From the NCBI GenBank assembly GCA_022497145.1, contig MU385946.1, forward strand, positions 49,561 to 113,560: 64,000 nt of DNA. The letters are read 5' to 3'. Position numbers and translations under genes: made by a program. Shown here piece after piece: positions 22,325 through 35,279 of this stretch. The notes below the pieces were generated by a model. It saw nothing but the letters and a program-made list of their open reading frames with translations, did no database searches and was not told where the DNA came from. Source of the stretch: Rostrohypoxylon terebratum (lineage: Eukaryota > Ascomycota > Sordariomycetes > Xylariales > Hypoxylaceae). Position 1 is the stretch's first letter. Each line of letters begins with the position of its first letter.

Positions 22325-25300
22325 ATTTGGGTTTAGGCCATTGCGTTTATCGTTGTTGGAACTACTTTCTCGGCCACATGATTACCAAATATAAGAATAC
22401 GAGGAGATTATATTGATATTCAGAGTTATCCATACCTTAGGTAAGTTCCAATGATCCCGTAGTTACGCGTGTAGTCAGTGCCGTAGCGCCTAGGTGCCGA
22501 CTTATCATAATTGAGCTATCACCCTTGGAAATTTCTCTACCATAACTCTTATAAGTGCTATTGCTTCCGGTAGGTATTCACCTCATAGGTACGATGGTGA
22601 TGATACGAGGGTAGGGTGGGCTCTACCTCTAGAGAGCGATATTCCACTGGCAGCAACCTCCCGTAGAAACTTACACCTGCCCCCTGATATTACGCACCAC
22701 TGCAGTGTCATGATGAATAACGACTCGAGGGTTTCGAGAAGACTAAACTTGCCCATTCTGGAGTACTCGACCGAACTTTAGGGGTCTGCGTAGCCGTAAT
22801 CGTGTCGAGAAATGCTCAGTTCAGTTAGTTGCACTAGCATCATAGGATCTAGCTTCCCAACGACGAATAGAATTACGATTCGGAGACAATGTACTAGGCA
22901 GCGAGATATTCTTGCGGCGGATGTGAAAGTGGTACCGGACTATAGGAAATATCTCTATCAACGTTTTAAACCCGTTAGCTGACTGGGCTATAATTTGTGA
23001 TGCCTAACTTTACCTGGTATACAATGGGTTTAGCAAGCCGGTGATAAATAAGTATGGAGTGCTGTATGTCCCCCTTGTTGCTATTTGGCCAACGACAACG
23101 TAAGACAGTACGTTACCATGCTCTTAAGGGGACCTCGACTAGATTATAACTAACCCTTGTGTGCTTCTGCGCGTAGATAGGATACGAAAACATTCCGGAT
23201 CTTCTAGTAGCTGTAAGGGTTTCTTCGCTGAGATCTGAAGCAAACATTTGCTATATCGTATCTAACCCAACTTCTAGTTATCACAAGAATTAGAAACGGG
23301 GTCGCTACCGACCTTCCTTCTAGAATCTAGGTAGGTATGCGAAGTGTCGCACCGCCACATCTCGGGGCTGCGAGCTATTGGGTTTCGTTATGACGAGATT
23401 GGCCACAGTAAGGGGCTCAAAGGACAGGGTAACGACATAGACATGCTAAGATTGCATAAATGCGTTTTCCTTGTCCGATATACCGCGGTATTTGTTAGAG
23501 AATCTTAAGGGATTAAGATCCCAATCACCTTTCAGACGCCAAGAGACAATCGATTGGGTTAGAGGGGATGGCATGATATGATATGATATTTGCTCAAGAG
23601 ACCACAGGTTTTAACCCGTCATGAAGTAATTCGTCTACATGTTCTCCAATGAGATCAGATAGTCGGAGGGCCCTTCATACACGAAGGAATTTATTAGTGG
23701 GTAGCCAAGACAGCGTTATCCCCTTTATTATTGATTAAGCATTGTCCGAACGGGTACGCGGCGAACGAACGCTTTGCCTGGCTCGGGCGTCGTGGATCGC
23801 TAAGGGCCTTGGCAACGCATCGAGCAATCTTAGAGCTGGAGGCGGGCGATCACAACACTTGCCCGAATCAGGATTCCCGTTCTCTCCCTCCCCCTTTCTG
23901 CTTACGCTCAGTTCCGAATAGCGGGGGATGGTTGTCTTGGCTGTTGGATGACCGCGGGAGGGCAAAAGCGAAATTTCGGGGGTGTCGTACTTCGTAGATG
24001 GGAGTCGTTGAAGACCTCGGATGGTTTTGGGCTTTACCGGTCTAATAGCCGTTCTCCCAAATGCAATATCCGTATATCGTCGGAAGTCCCCATTGTGCTT
24101 TGATATCATGCTTCTATGACGGGCTTAAGCGCGACTACCGGCTTTCTGTCTACACTATCTTGGGATGAACATGTCGATCTGTTCGGTGAGGCAAGGGATG
24201 CCGCCGTGGAACGTTGTAATCGCAGAAACAAAAGCTGCGCTGGTATTAAAAGGTAGCTATGCTTACGGTTGCATCGTTTGTGAAGGCATCTTTCCGGCTG
24301 ACATGACCAATAATTAATGAGAATGTCTGGTAGCCTAGGTAGATATATTGCGAGGCTGCGAGATTAACAGCGAGAGTTCATAAGGAGGAGGCTCAGCTGC
24401 CGCCTTACGACTTGGCGTAGCTGAAACTCACTTTTTGGTTGTTACTGCTGTCCATCATGCGATGGGCTTGTCAATAATTAGCAGATAATTATTGATTTGA
24501 TGTAGCCGTGGGGGTTGTATGTGGTCATGAGATATCCGGAGCGTGATATTGCAAAGGCATAATAATATTACCCAAGAGATTACTTAGATTCACAATTTCC
24601 ACGTGTTTATAAAAACACTCCGCGCTTTCTACTGTACAAAGCAAGTTGGATGACCTGTGGAATCCAGGTTCTATTGTGATGAAATCTCCTTAGACTCGTC
24701 TTGGCTTACCATGGGTATGGGAAGTCAAACAAGTATAGGTGATAGGTTGAGGCTGATAATCTGCTTGTGAGCAGGGCCTTGTTGCCATTAGTACGTCCGA
24801 ATCCCGGACGCTGCTATCTATTATTTTAGCTTTAAGCATTAATTTAATTATTTAATTGATATCGCTGTGGTTAGACAAGAATTCCACGACAGAGAAACTG
24901 ACAGCGTAATCCCAGTCATTGATCGTATAATACTAGTGCTCCCACCCCTAAACGGGATCAACGTGCATCAATCTGGTTGGACGAAAACGTTGGTACCATA
25001 ATGAGTTGACAGCATTGGAATATACGATGGTGTATTGTGCGGCACGCGGTGGGATATCTCAAGCTTGGCATAAAGACGGCTTATACCCCTCAAGGATACG
25101 AAATGCAGTTTCTAAAATACGGGCTGGAAGACGAAGAGCCGAAAAAGCTTGTCTCGTAACCGAACGATGCGGACCATTGAGAGGACTCGAATCGTAAAGT
25201 TTTGTCGGCTAGACCCCGAAAAACAAATGTGTCATGTTGCATGGTGTCGAAGGAATACCACATACCGATGGAATGGTCACCTGCGGAGTAAACGATCCAT

Positions 25301-28300
25301 CACGGACGGGCATGTGATTCGTCGGTTGCAGCAAGGTCGTCGCAATGTTTGCACTGACTAAAGCGCATTGAGCGTGATATACGAGAGACTGAACGGCAGT
25401 AACCAAATACATCGTTGGCGCCCAGGGGTGGTTGACTTGGGTTTTTGCTGAGGTTCTCGCCGTAATGGGGACCGGCCGCGTCATCTTGGCGAGGCAATGT
25501 TACGTCCTCCTGACTGGGCTGACTGGTTATAACTAGGTCCATTGATAATACTATGTAAGAGCGGGGGGGCCAGAGATCGGATTTCGATGGCAGAATATGT
25601 CAAAACAATCTTCGAATGCCGGGCAGCTGAATGTTAACCGACATTTACTAGAGGTATGTAGAGCTGGTAGAGGCATCTGAGATTGCTGTAGATACGAGTA
25701 CATACCAACTCATGATTGCTAAGGTGTTTAGGCCCAGCCATCCGTTTGTCTTGTCGAAGAGCGATTAATAATTAATACCGATAATAATAATAGTACTACT
25801 CATTGAATTGCTTGATGTTAATAGCTCGCATCCAAATTCGTTCGTCGTTGTTTCAAGGCCAAGGGCACAACGTGTGGGTTTGGGAGCTGGGGGAGAGGAT
25901 CTCCGAGTTTCGGGAACGCTCCCGCTTACGTAGACGCTGTCTGATCTCCAAGATCACGGCACTGGTCCAGTCTCGAGTCCCTGGATTTCAGGATGTTTAT
26001 TTAGAGGACTGGAGGAGCTCTAGAAAGTTCCCATAACGGTGGACTCAATATTAATAGCCGTTCGATGCGGGCAATCTAGTTAAAATTAGAACATAATATG
26101 AGCCGCAATCGCGTAGCAGCCGATGACGCCGTGTTCCTAGTGCTACTATGTAGGTATTGCCAATGATTCTGGAAGATGTTAGGCTGTAGGGACCAAAAGT
26201 GTAAAAGTGATGCATGCCAGGCGCCTCTGCATTTCTTGGCCCTTGGCATTTGTTTCTTATATGTGTTATACATTTGTGGCCTCTAGTATATTACTCTGTG
26301 CCGTCTTGCCCGTGCCGGTTTGCCGTTTTTTCAGCACTTTCATCGCTGGCTGTGATAGCTGGCTTAGTATTCTGTCGCCATCGCTGCTACATATCCTTTG
26401 TTTCATCTAATGTCAGCGACAGTCTATGACAGTCCACAATCGTGTGGATATCATCTATTCTTATTTAGGGTTTTCAGGGTTTCCAGAGTTTCTAGGGGTT
26501 CTCGAGATGGGATCAATCTGAATCAAACGAGTACGTACTTGGGTATATTGGCTCTCGGACACCTGGAGTTCCCGGGGTAGACAAACCTAAGCTCCAGGCG
26601 TCTCAGCTTCTGTGCACGTAGCCGTCAACCCGCCCTGCCCGCCTGCCCGCCTAGACCGGCGAAGCTTTCACGTGATGCAGCTTTGGATTTTTGGATTTTT
26701 GGATTTGTATGTACATACGTCGTAGTATGGATTTGGACGGATTTTTGGACGGATTTGTAGGGCTGGATGGTTTTAGTGCTGATCCAGAAATAATAAGGGG
26801 CTTGCTCTTAGAGGTTGAATGAGATTAAGCCGCGTAAGCTTTTTATCATTTTGTCGAGCTAGCAATTTGACAATTCCGTTTATGGTATGTGGCTCGCGCT
26901 CTACTTGTCACGACTCGCAACTAACAACGCCGGTACCTACGCCAGCTTGAAAATACTAGTTAGTTGTTGAAAGAACCATTTTTAGTAGTAGTACCTTTTA
27001 GTATTTTTATGAATTAGCTGTCGCGTGCTGCGTATAATATGGCCGTGCAATATTTCGCGTGTGGGCACACAACTAAAAGGTGCGCTATTACTACTACCAG
27101 CACCACCGGTGGCGAGTCATTTGGCTGGCAGATAACTGTGCTTAGCGTAGTGTCTGTGTGCATGTGGATATGAAATTGTCCAAGTGGTGAGAAATGACCG
27201 CATCGATGAACCCTGTGAGTTCGGCATTGGCCCGTATTGTTACATCGACAGACATCGCCAAGACTGTCGGCATGGTCGGTGAAAGGTTATTGTACCTAGC
27301 CTGCTAGCTAAGCTTTCTTAGTAGGCTATATGTGATAATGTAATAGCTGAGCTTCCATCTCAGTACTAAAGCATGATGTAATTGTATGCTGTTCAACTTG
27401 GAACTAACAGAGCGTGTGGGCTCAAAATGGGCTTGAACAACTGAAACATCCCGTCTCCAGAGTTGATAGAAGATCTTGTGGAGATAAGCTTAACCGGCAT
27501 TAACTGGCTTAATCAATCGCAGCTCGGTGTCGAAGGTGTAGTAGGAGAGAAATGGTAATACACTATACAGCAGACATGCCTATCCAGGTTTAGCATAGCA
27601 GACTCATGGTCATTCGCTACGCCGATCATTAGTTGGGTCTTGCTAAAGAAACAGACAGATAGCAAAAATTGACGACATTCGAAGCCTCATTGGTCGCAAA
27701 GTGACTTTAGCGACCTATGCTGCGATGGCAGGTCGCAGAAACAAAATCGCGATCTTCTTTGCCGCATCCAACCAGCGCATCATAGCTGTGAGATAGGACC
27801 GAAGCCTGATACCGGATGCGCTATTGTCCATTGCGGCTTCACATGAACGGGGAGATGCGGGAAACAATCAACAAGGAATGTGAAAGTCTTGGCCGTAGCA
27901 CGATCCGTTCGGACTCGGTGTTCAATGATGGATTTTATTTAGGCTTGCAGCTTGTAGAGTGCAATTGGTGCAATTGGTGCAATTGGTAGATGAAAAGGTG
28001 GAGGGGAAAAAAAAGAGGAGCACAGGAGTCGAAAATTATTTGGTAGGTATTAACCTTGGAGGTCACCTCTAAGCCAACCTCCAGCTAATAGCATAGCAAA
28101 TAGCAAGTACATCTGTCATCCATACTAGCATGTAGCACTTGCCAACACTAAAGCGATTAAGCATCTTTTTTTTCGAGGCGTGGCGGTACCGAATGCACAA
28201 TACATCCACTTGTATACTTGGTTTTCTGTATAAATCATGTCGCGGAAAGTGAAGCCAAGCATTTGTCAGTTACACTGCCAAGTCTCTTGGAAGGAGGCGC

Positions 28301-30826
28301 TGGACAAATAAAATGCGCCCAAGACTTGAGCGAATGCCGATTATCCGGGGAACGGGGAAAAATAAGATACATGAATTGTTTCGTGATAGACACATAGCAT
28401 ACAGTATACAACCTCAGAAAATCTGAATATTTCGTCTAAAGACGGAATTGAAGTTATTGCATCTGCTCGATATCGACGATGATAGATTCGAAATTCGCGA
28501 CGATAATTTCCATAAGGGTCAGCTAATTAGATAGCGGACCGATAACCTTATCCAATTGCCAATCTTACATGTCGGTCCAGTTTCTTGCTCTATAACATTT
28601 CAACCAATGCATGCACGCACGGTATTGGTGTATTGTATAGTACTCACAACTAGTTTCAATTTGCGGACCTACTCAGAAAAGAAAAACTCGGGCTTTCAAA
28701 GTGTTGATCTTATAGCCTTGGGGGTTTAGCTAGTTTAGCTGGCTAAGTTACTGGTGGACATGGCCTATCATATCATGCTATGTACTGCTATGTAGTGTCC
28801 TTGTCGCTGCTATAGCCCCACATTATTGACGATTAATCTAGGATAAACGCTACCGAATTCAGTTTAGGCAGGATGTTTTCGATTTCCGTTTTTTTCCATT
28901 GGCCTTTTAGGAAGGCAAGTTCTATCAAGTACTGCATACACGATCACGATATACTTCCCGTTTATGCAACGTGCCCTACACACACTACCTATGTAGTACT
29001 ACTATGTAGGTAGGTAGGTAGGTACTAAGGTATGCAAGGACTCGGGAGGTACGAAAGTGTCAAGTACCCCTAGGAGGCGCTCGGTACAACCAGACTCGGA
29101 TGAATTCAATCACATCATTCAAGGTTTTGATGCATATGTACATATGTACATTTGATTACATTTGATGTTGTGATTTCTAACAGACGCAGGAGCAGTAGAA
29201 AGAGGTATCAAGGAGTTGTACGCGTAGGCAGAGCGCAGGTAAGATTCACTAAATCCAAACATAGCACCAGCTTGGAGCTGTTTATTTGGTTCGTTCGTGT
29301 CAGATTGGAAATAGCTACTGTAGAGTTGGGTAAGATTGTCAGATTGAATACGCAATACGCAATTCGCATAATCGCCTATCTTTAAACTTATTAGTGCCTC
29401 GACGTCCCTAACGTTCCTAACATCCATGGATGCTGTAAACAGGACGCTAGGCGGTACATTGAAGAGGCTGAATTACGGTTGTGGAGCCCTCACTTCCAAA
29501 ACTCAGCAGCCTACCTAGCAACCTCCAGGGCTACTTACCCACGACGTAGTACTAGCCCTGGAGTTGTAGGTAAAGTTTGTAACTTGGTCAATCCCGTCCC
29601 GTGTCGCTTCGCTTAGCACCTGGCAGTCGCTGGGCAGGCAGGCAGGTACATATTACATAGTTCTCTCTTTCTCTCTTTCTTCCTTTCTTTCTATTAAGTA
29701 TGTACAGTGCAGTTGACCCAATCTTTCTTAGTACGTAGTGCAATCTTTTGTTCACCATTTCCCCATTTTCCCAGTCCACCCCGTGTCTTCCATCTGGCTC
29801 TAAATTTTCGCCAAGCCGCCGTCAACCTGGGCAATCCTGACCTTCATCCATGATAGATCCACCAGACATTGGCATACTTCAGGTACATAGTTACATATTC
29901 GATACTTGATACATAGGTACATCTACGCAGTATTATCCATATCCCCCCATCCCCATCCCCATATCAAATCAATCACATTTGATCCTCTTTGCCAAGTCCT
30001 TCTAGTCCATCTGGTCCACCTGGCCCACCTTTTTCCATCTTTCCCAAGTACATACGCAGTACCCGAATACCCAATCGTCGGCCCCCTTATTCTCTTATTA
30101 TTCACATCTTCTTAAAAATCCTCCCACGTCCATTCTTTTTTAAGCTCCTTTTTCTTCTACTGCACATTCTGCCTCCTCAGTTGCGTGTGTAGGAACTGAC
30201 CTCTAATCCTGTCCTTCCTGTTCTATTCGTGCTTCTCTCTTTTAATCGACCGTATCCTCAACCCCCAAAACGTTTACTAAAAGTCCCTGGGAAATCTAGG
30301 AATTGGGAATCTGAGTGACGTATGTGTATGCGTGTTGCGTCTAGCGTGCGAGCGAACGAGCAGAAAATAGTATCAATTACCAAATTTACATGATATCGAC
30401 TCCTGCCCCTTGAGACGGGTATCCGAATACCGCTTAACCTATCATCCGACGCCTCTTTTTTTTTTTTCTTAGCCGTGCCGTTGTCTCTGAATATCGCCCT
30501 AGAGACAACCTTGGCACACTGTTCCCGCATCTCCCTTGTGTTGCGCGCGTCCAACATTTTCAACCCAGAGCCGGACCCGTCACATTCCAAGTTCCTTCGC
30601 TCTAAAGTAGCTAGGTACTCAACCAACTCGTCAGCCGCCACTTACACCAACAAGTCGGTGCTACATATCAACGATTGGATTTCATCTGATAAGGTCCCCT
30701 CCGTTACCGACTTGGACTTTTGTGTGAGCCTTTCTCATCGAACCACCAACCTTCATATACATCAAGGAATGATATAACGAAATTTGAGAGCCATTACCTT
30801 GCGATCTAGCTCGACAGCCCGTCACC
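22325..30826. other. Gene-poor region of about 8.5 kb
   Basis: I examined both strands for spliced or broken genes and found none I can support. Open frames are short, lack domain motifs and often use non-ATG starts. The region has simple-sequence patches, including a GTGCAATTG triplicate at 27959-27985, a TAGG run near 29010, and GGATTTTT repeats near 26690. The last 500 bp is pyrimidine-rich and probably forms the promoter and leader of the acyltransferase. A GC-richer patch at about 23.73-24.1 kb has overlapping frames on both strands without recognisable content. Confidence 0.45.
27959..27985. repeat. Three tandem copies of GTGCAATTG
   Basis: Three exact 9-bp copies are read directly, in an otherwise featureless stretch. 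Confidence 0.85.
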
Positions 30827-32461
30827 ATGGCTATTGGCAAGGAAGGAAATGTCAAATGGGTCGATGTGAGTGCATAGATTCTTCTTTTCGGTTATGTCCG
30901 GACATTTGTTTGGTGGAGAATGAAGAGGAACCTGATGTTTGAGGATCAAAACGGAAGAATTCGCTGATGGGGAGCTGGGCTATGATGGTTTCACCAAGAA
31001 TCACTATTAGTTCAAGAGAACTATCGAAGAGTCGGAGTGGCGTCAGGGTTTCTCATGAATCGGCAATTAAGGACGGGGTGGCACGAGGAAACCCATTTTG
31101 GCTTCCAACAGTTAGACCAAGACAAGTAACTAACAGCTTTTTCACATAGGGTCTCCGAGGTTTCGCATCTACTCTCGTGGTATTGACTCATATTGCCAGA
31201 GCTTTCGATGGCGAACTCTTCCTCCCAGCCTCCCATGAGGGTGCGCAGCCCCGACCTATGCAGCTACCCTTTTTGCGAATCCTCGTCCAGGGTCGCATCG
31301 GTGTTACTATTTTCTCTTTTGTTACCGGATACGTCTGCGCCTTGAAGCCCCTCAAGCTATACCGACAGAACAACCAAGAATCAGCGTTCACGTCCATCGC
31401 TAAATCAGCTCTTCGCCGCGTTCCCCGACTCGTCATTCCCTGTGCTTTCGCTACCTTTTTGATTTGGATTATGGCAAACTTGGGTATGTTCCTAGTTGCG
31501 AAGCAGAGTGATTGTTGGTGGTGTGGTAAGACCGCACCTGACCGCCAGGCCACCGCTTTTCTCTCAGTGAAGCACCTGATTCAGAATATTATTTCGACAT
31601 GGACGCGAGGTCAGAATGCCTACGATGGAAACCAGTGGACATTGCTGCCTTTGCTGAAGGGAAGCATGGAGGTATATATATTCGTCATCGCCACTGCGTA
31701 CATTCGACCGCAAATTCGGATGATTTTGAGCTTGATGATGTTTGCTTATTTTTGGATTGGTTCGGACTGTAAGTTGCCGATGCCATTATATCTTCGGGCT
31801 CTATCTGACTTGAACAGCGGCTTTTGGAATGCAATTCTTCTGGGGTGTTTTTCTCTGCGACCTGCAGAATCACCCTCCCGCCAATGAATGGCTTACTCGT
31901 CGAGCAAGATTATCGCAGGTCTTGGCCGTGATTTTCTTGTTCCTAGGTCTTTACATTGCCTCTTTCCCCGAGGGACACCCGGAATGGGCGACTTGGTCCG
32001 ACTATCAGTTCAAGGTTCTCAAACAAATTCTACCGCGGGATCCCGACTTCCCCCGATTTGCTTCTGGAATTGGTCTAGAGTTGATTACTTTGGGTCTACA
32101 TTTCAGCCCTGCTCTTCGAGATATTCTATCGAGCAAGGTCCTCCTCTGGTTTGGCAAGCAGTCTTTCGCCGTCTATCTACTACATGGACCCCTTCTCCGT
32201 AGTGTTCTCTGTTGGATGGTTTATGGAATTCGCGTCCCGCCGCCAATCATCAACGACAAAGGCGAGACGATCCACGGTACACTTATGTTCCCTAGCGGAT
32301 GGCGGCTGATGATCTCACTTCCGTTCTGGATTCCTCTCAACTATGGTGCAGCCATGCTTTGGACAGGTTATGTTGACCCATGGTGCGCTACCTTGACAGA
32401 AAAGATCGTGGGCAAGGTGATGTTGGCACGTGATGAGAAGGGCGTGCTACTGCCACAATAG
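30827..32461 (+). CDS. Acyltransferase-3 family integral membrane protein
   Basis: Membrane O-acyltransferase of the acyltransferase-3 family, which transfers acyl groups to carbohydrates or lipids; the substrate is unknown. Exons are 30827-30865, 31150-31768 and 31818-32461, coding for 433 residues. The first exon is only 13 codons, from an optimal start (CACCATGG), and is joined by a 284-nt intron, the longest in the window. The junction gives WVDGLRGFASTLVVLTH, the family's characteristic first helix with the conserved Arg and His. Later segments are strongly hydrophobic (GRIGVTIFSFVTGYVCALK, LQVLAVIFLFLGLYIASF-like and FAVYLLHGPLLRSVLCWMVY), consistent with about ten helices, and WFGKQSFAVYLLHGPL is typical of the C-terminal part. 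No frame damage is seen. No cluster partner is adjacent, so the pathway cannot be inferred. Confidence 0.88.
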
Positions 32462-35279
32462 AGTAGTGGCACGGATCGTATCGAGAAGCGGGACGATGAT
32501 ATAGAATTGGAAATAATAGAGAGAAGTGAACCTCTACAAGAGGTTCCGAAAGGCTGATGCCATGGTCAGGATATTCTATTTTGCTGATTAGGATATCAGG
32601 AGCAGCATCAGTTTACTGAAGACGAAGGATAACGTCAATCGCTACTGACACTATCCCCCCCTATCTGCGATACCCTCGACGACAAAACTCGCTCCTGTAC
32701 ATATGGTACTATTCCTTTCTCTGATTTGCGACACGGGTGTTTGGGTTTTTCTGGCGTACATAAGGATCAAAGGCCAAGGGATTACATTGGTCAAACAGGC
32801 ATTGGGAGGCATACAACGGCCGAAGAAAAAGTGCATCGTACATAGCGCCCGGGGCGTCACTTGCTTAATTTCTACAGAGACGGCCGCGCAGCATCAAGAC
32901 GTATGGGAAGGTGGAAGTTCTTGCGACGAAGTTTCTGTTTTTTTTCGCCGGCTCGCGACGGTTGATACCCAATGATTATGAAAGAAAGCCAAACAATGGA
33001 AGCATTAGAGCAAGATGCGCAAGGTGATGCCAGCCACACTGCATCGCAACCCATATATACAGTCAATAATTGATAAAATTATGACTACTTCAACTTTACT
33101 ATTCCCATTGTGACTTGTTTTCGTGGTCCCAACCGAATCGATTTCCCTCCAATAAAAATATTATTAAAAGGTTACTTCCAACCATAAGCGCAATCGCGAA
33201 AAACAACCGATTTACTCAACTCTACCTAACCAACTTGGTAGTATAGGACGATCTATTGTGTTGCTTTGTATTCTCTAATATTCAATATTACGAGTACCGA
33301 GACTCGGCTAAGAAGGCCAGTTCCAATATCTCGAATATAACTCGTGGCTCGCTCTAAGCGCACTCACTGTTTTAGACACCAGTTCGCGATGGATGATCTT
33401 TTCTAATCGCAGCTCGAGGCAGCGACAAAAAAAGACCGACAGCTATTACAAATACAAATGTTATGATTATTCATTGTCATCCATGTTCCTGCATGGAATG
33501 GATACGATATAAAAGAATTGTTCTAGACTCCGAGTCTTCACTATGTCGTCCATCGGGTATGGCCAAAATCTGCACCGGACAATTAGGCAGTATGGAGGGG
33601 GTCGCATGACGTACCTGCGTAGACGCGCCGGAGCCCTGGAGGCAATTAAAGCCAATTAATTCTTCCTTAGCCGCAAAAGTCGCAGATCGAAAAATAGATC
33701 AAATCGATCAAATAGATAGGCGATATAGACGGGTAGATTGGTCTAGGTAGGTCAGATACGTACCGTCGTTATATTAAATGCTATGTAGGTGTACATGGTA
33801 TGCCCTGGGATGCCATGAGATGTCATGGTTGTCATATGTCAAATATGCGGTCGAATAGGCTATCTGACGGTATCTCACAGGTACTCACTACCTACCTACC
33901 TATCTACCTATCTAGGTATTGCACCGCACATTGTTTATCTGCATTGTCAGCATTGTCAGCAAGATCGACCCCCGCGCGCTACCGAATTCTTCTCACGTTC
34001 CCTTCCTGCTCGCATGTAACCCACCTGCCCACCCAACGGTCCGCCTAGTCGTATCGGGATCCGGACTGTCGGGTCAGCCAGTGAGAGCTTAGCGAGCTTG
34101 CCCGAATAGGTAGGTTAGTTATGTCGCGCAGAGATGTAACCTCACAGTTGTATACGAAGTATATACCTACGAAGTATTCATCCGTTGATTTAGAGTTAAA
34201 TTCATGCTTGCGATAGCCTATTTACCTACTACCCAGGACCTAGGTGTCTATAAGCCTAAAATGAGTGTGGTTCGTATGCAGTTGAATTTTGGGATTATAG
34301 TCAAAAAGATACTAGGTACCTAATATGATAATGAATATCATGTTTGCCAATGGATGTCGTGTAGCTTAAAGTTATAGCGATATTCAGGGGCTTTTGAGTT
34401 TACTCGACTAACCTTGTAGGTGCTAGAAAAGCCACCAATTTCGCAGCTTTCCAGCCCCTATTTTAGATCTCTAACAAAAGTTCATTGAGCCATAGGCAAT
34501 GAATAATTAAGCAGGATATAAGTGTATTTTTTAAAATGAGGTACCCAATTATACCAAGGTTATTCCAATATTCTCAGCATCTCAATCAAGAATATGACGT
34601 ATGACGGCAGGATTCCCAGCGTCGCATCCAGCCCGTTGCACGAAAAGGGATGCTTTTCCAAACAGTGAAAAGCAAGCACTGCATATGAGGGCGTTTCTTC
34701 AAAGAACTAGTCCCACGAAATCCGCCATCTCGTGGCGAAAGTGCACGTGTATTATCCAATGACGCACGCGCGATCTGACTGTACGTATTACGCGTTTCAA
34801 GTCCGTTCACATAGAACCGCGGTGACTGTGTCGTCATGTTGTGAGGCTCAAAGAGTGTAAGCCGTATGAGCTAAGGGGATATATCTTGAGAAATTAGTTG
34901 CGTGAAGGAGAAACAACATGCCACTAGGTATGTGAAAGATGTCCTCAATATTGTCGATGGAGAAAGGTTCAGATCGGTATCCCCTAGCAACAGCATGTCT
35001 ATCAGAGACAATACGAGACACATAATTAGATGTACCTACCTAGGTAGACAAAGTATTCGGTTGCTGTTCCGAATATCTTCTGTAATTGGAAGGTCACACA
35101 TGGTGGCTATTTATTAGGTTAGGTAGTAGATCCAGTAAGCTTATTGCAGTTGTCAGCTAGGATATCTGCGTCTATCCGCCTTTCTCGACACATCTAAGAA
35201 GGCCTATCCTAGAAGAGAGGACGAAGGGAAAAAAAACGTCCAAAGTTACAGCTTAATAGTATCCCAAGACAGTGATCTG
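32462..35279. other. Intergenic region of about 2.8 kb
   Basis: Mostly AT-rich, with CTACC/TAGG microsatellite patches near 33890-33920. I could not support any of the short frames, including the minus-strand one at 34586-34837, as a gene. Confidence 0.4.

Noticed and set aside
23731..24109. Overlapping ORFs on both strands in a GC-richer patch
   Set aside because: Neither has an identifiable motif, good start context or splice extension.
30475..30777. 100-codon ORF before the acyltransferase
   Set aside because: Starts at a non-ATG codon in a pyrimidine-rich leader; no homology features.
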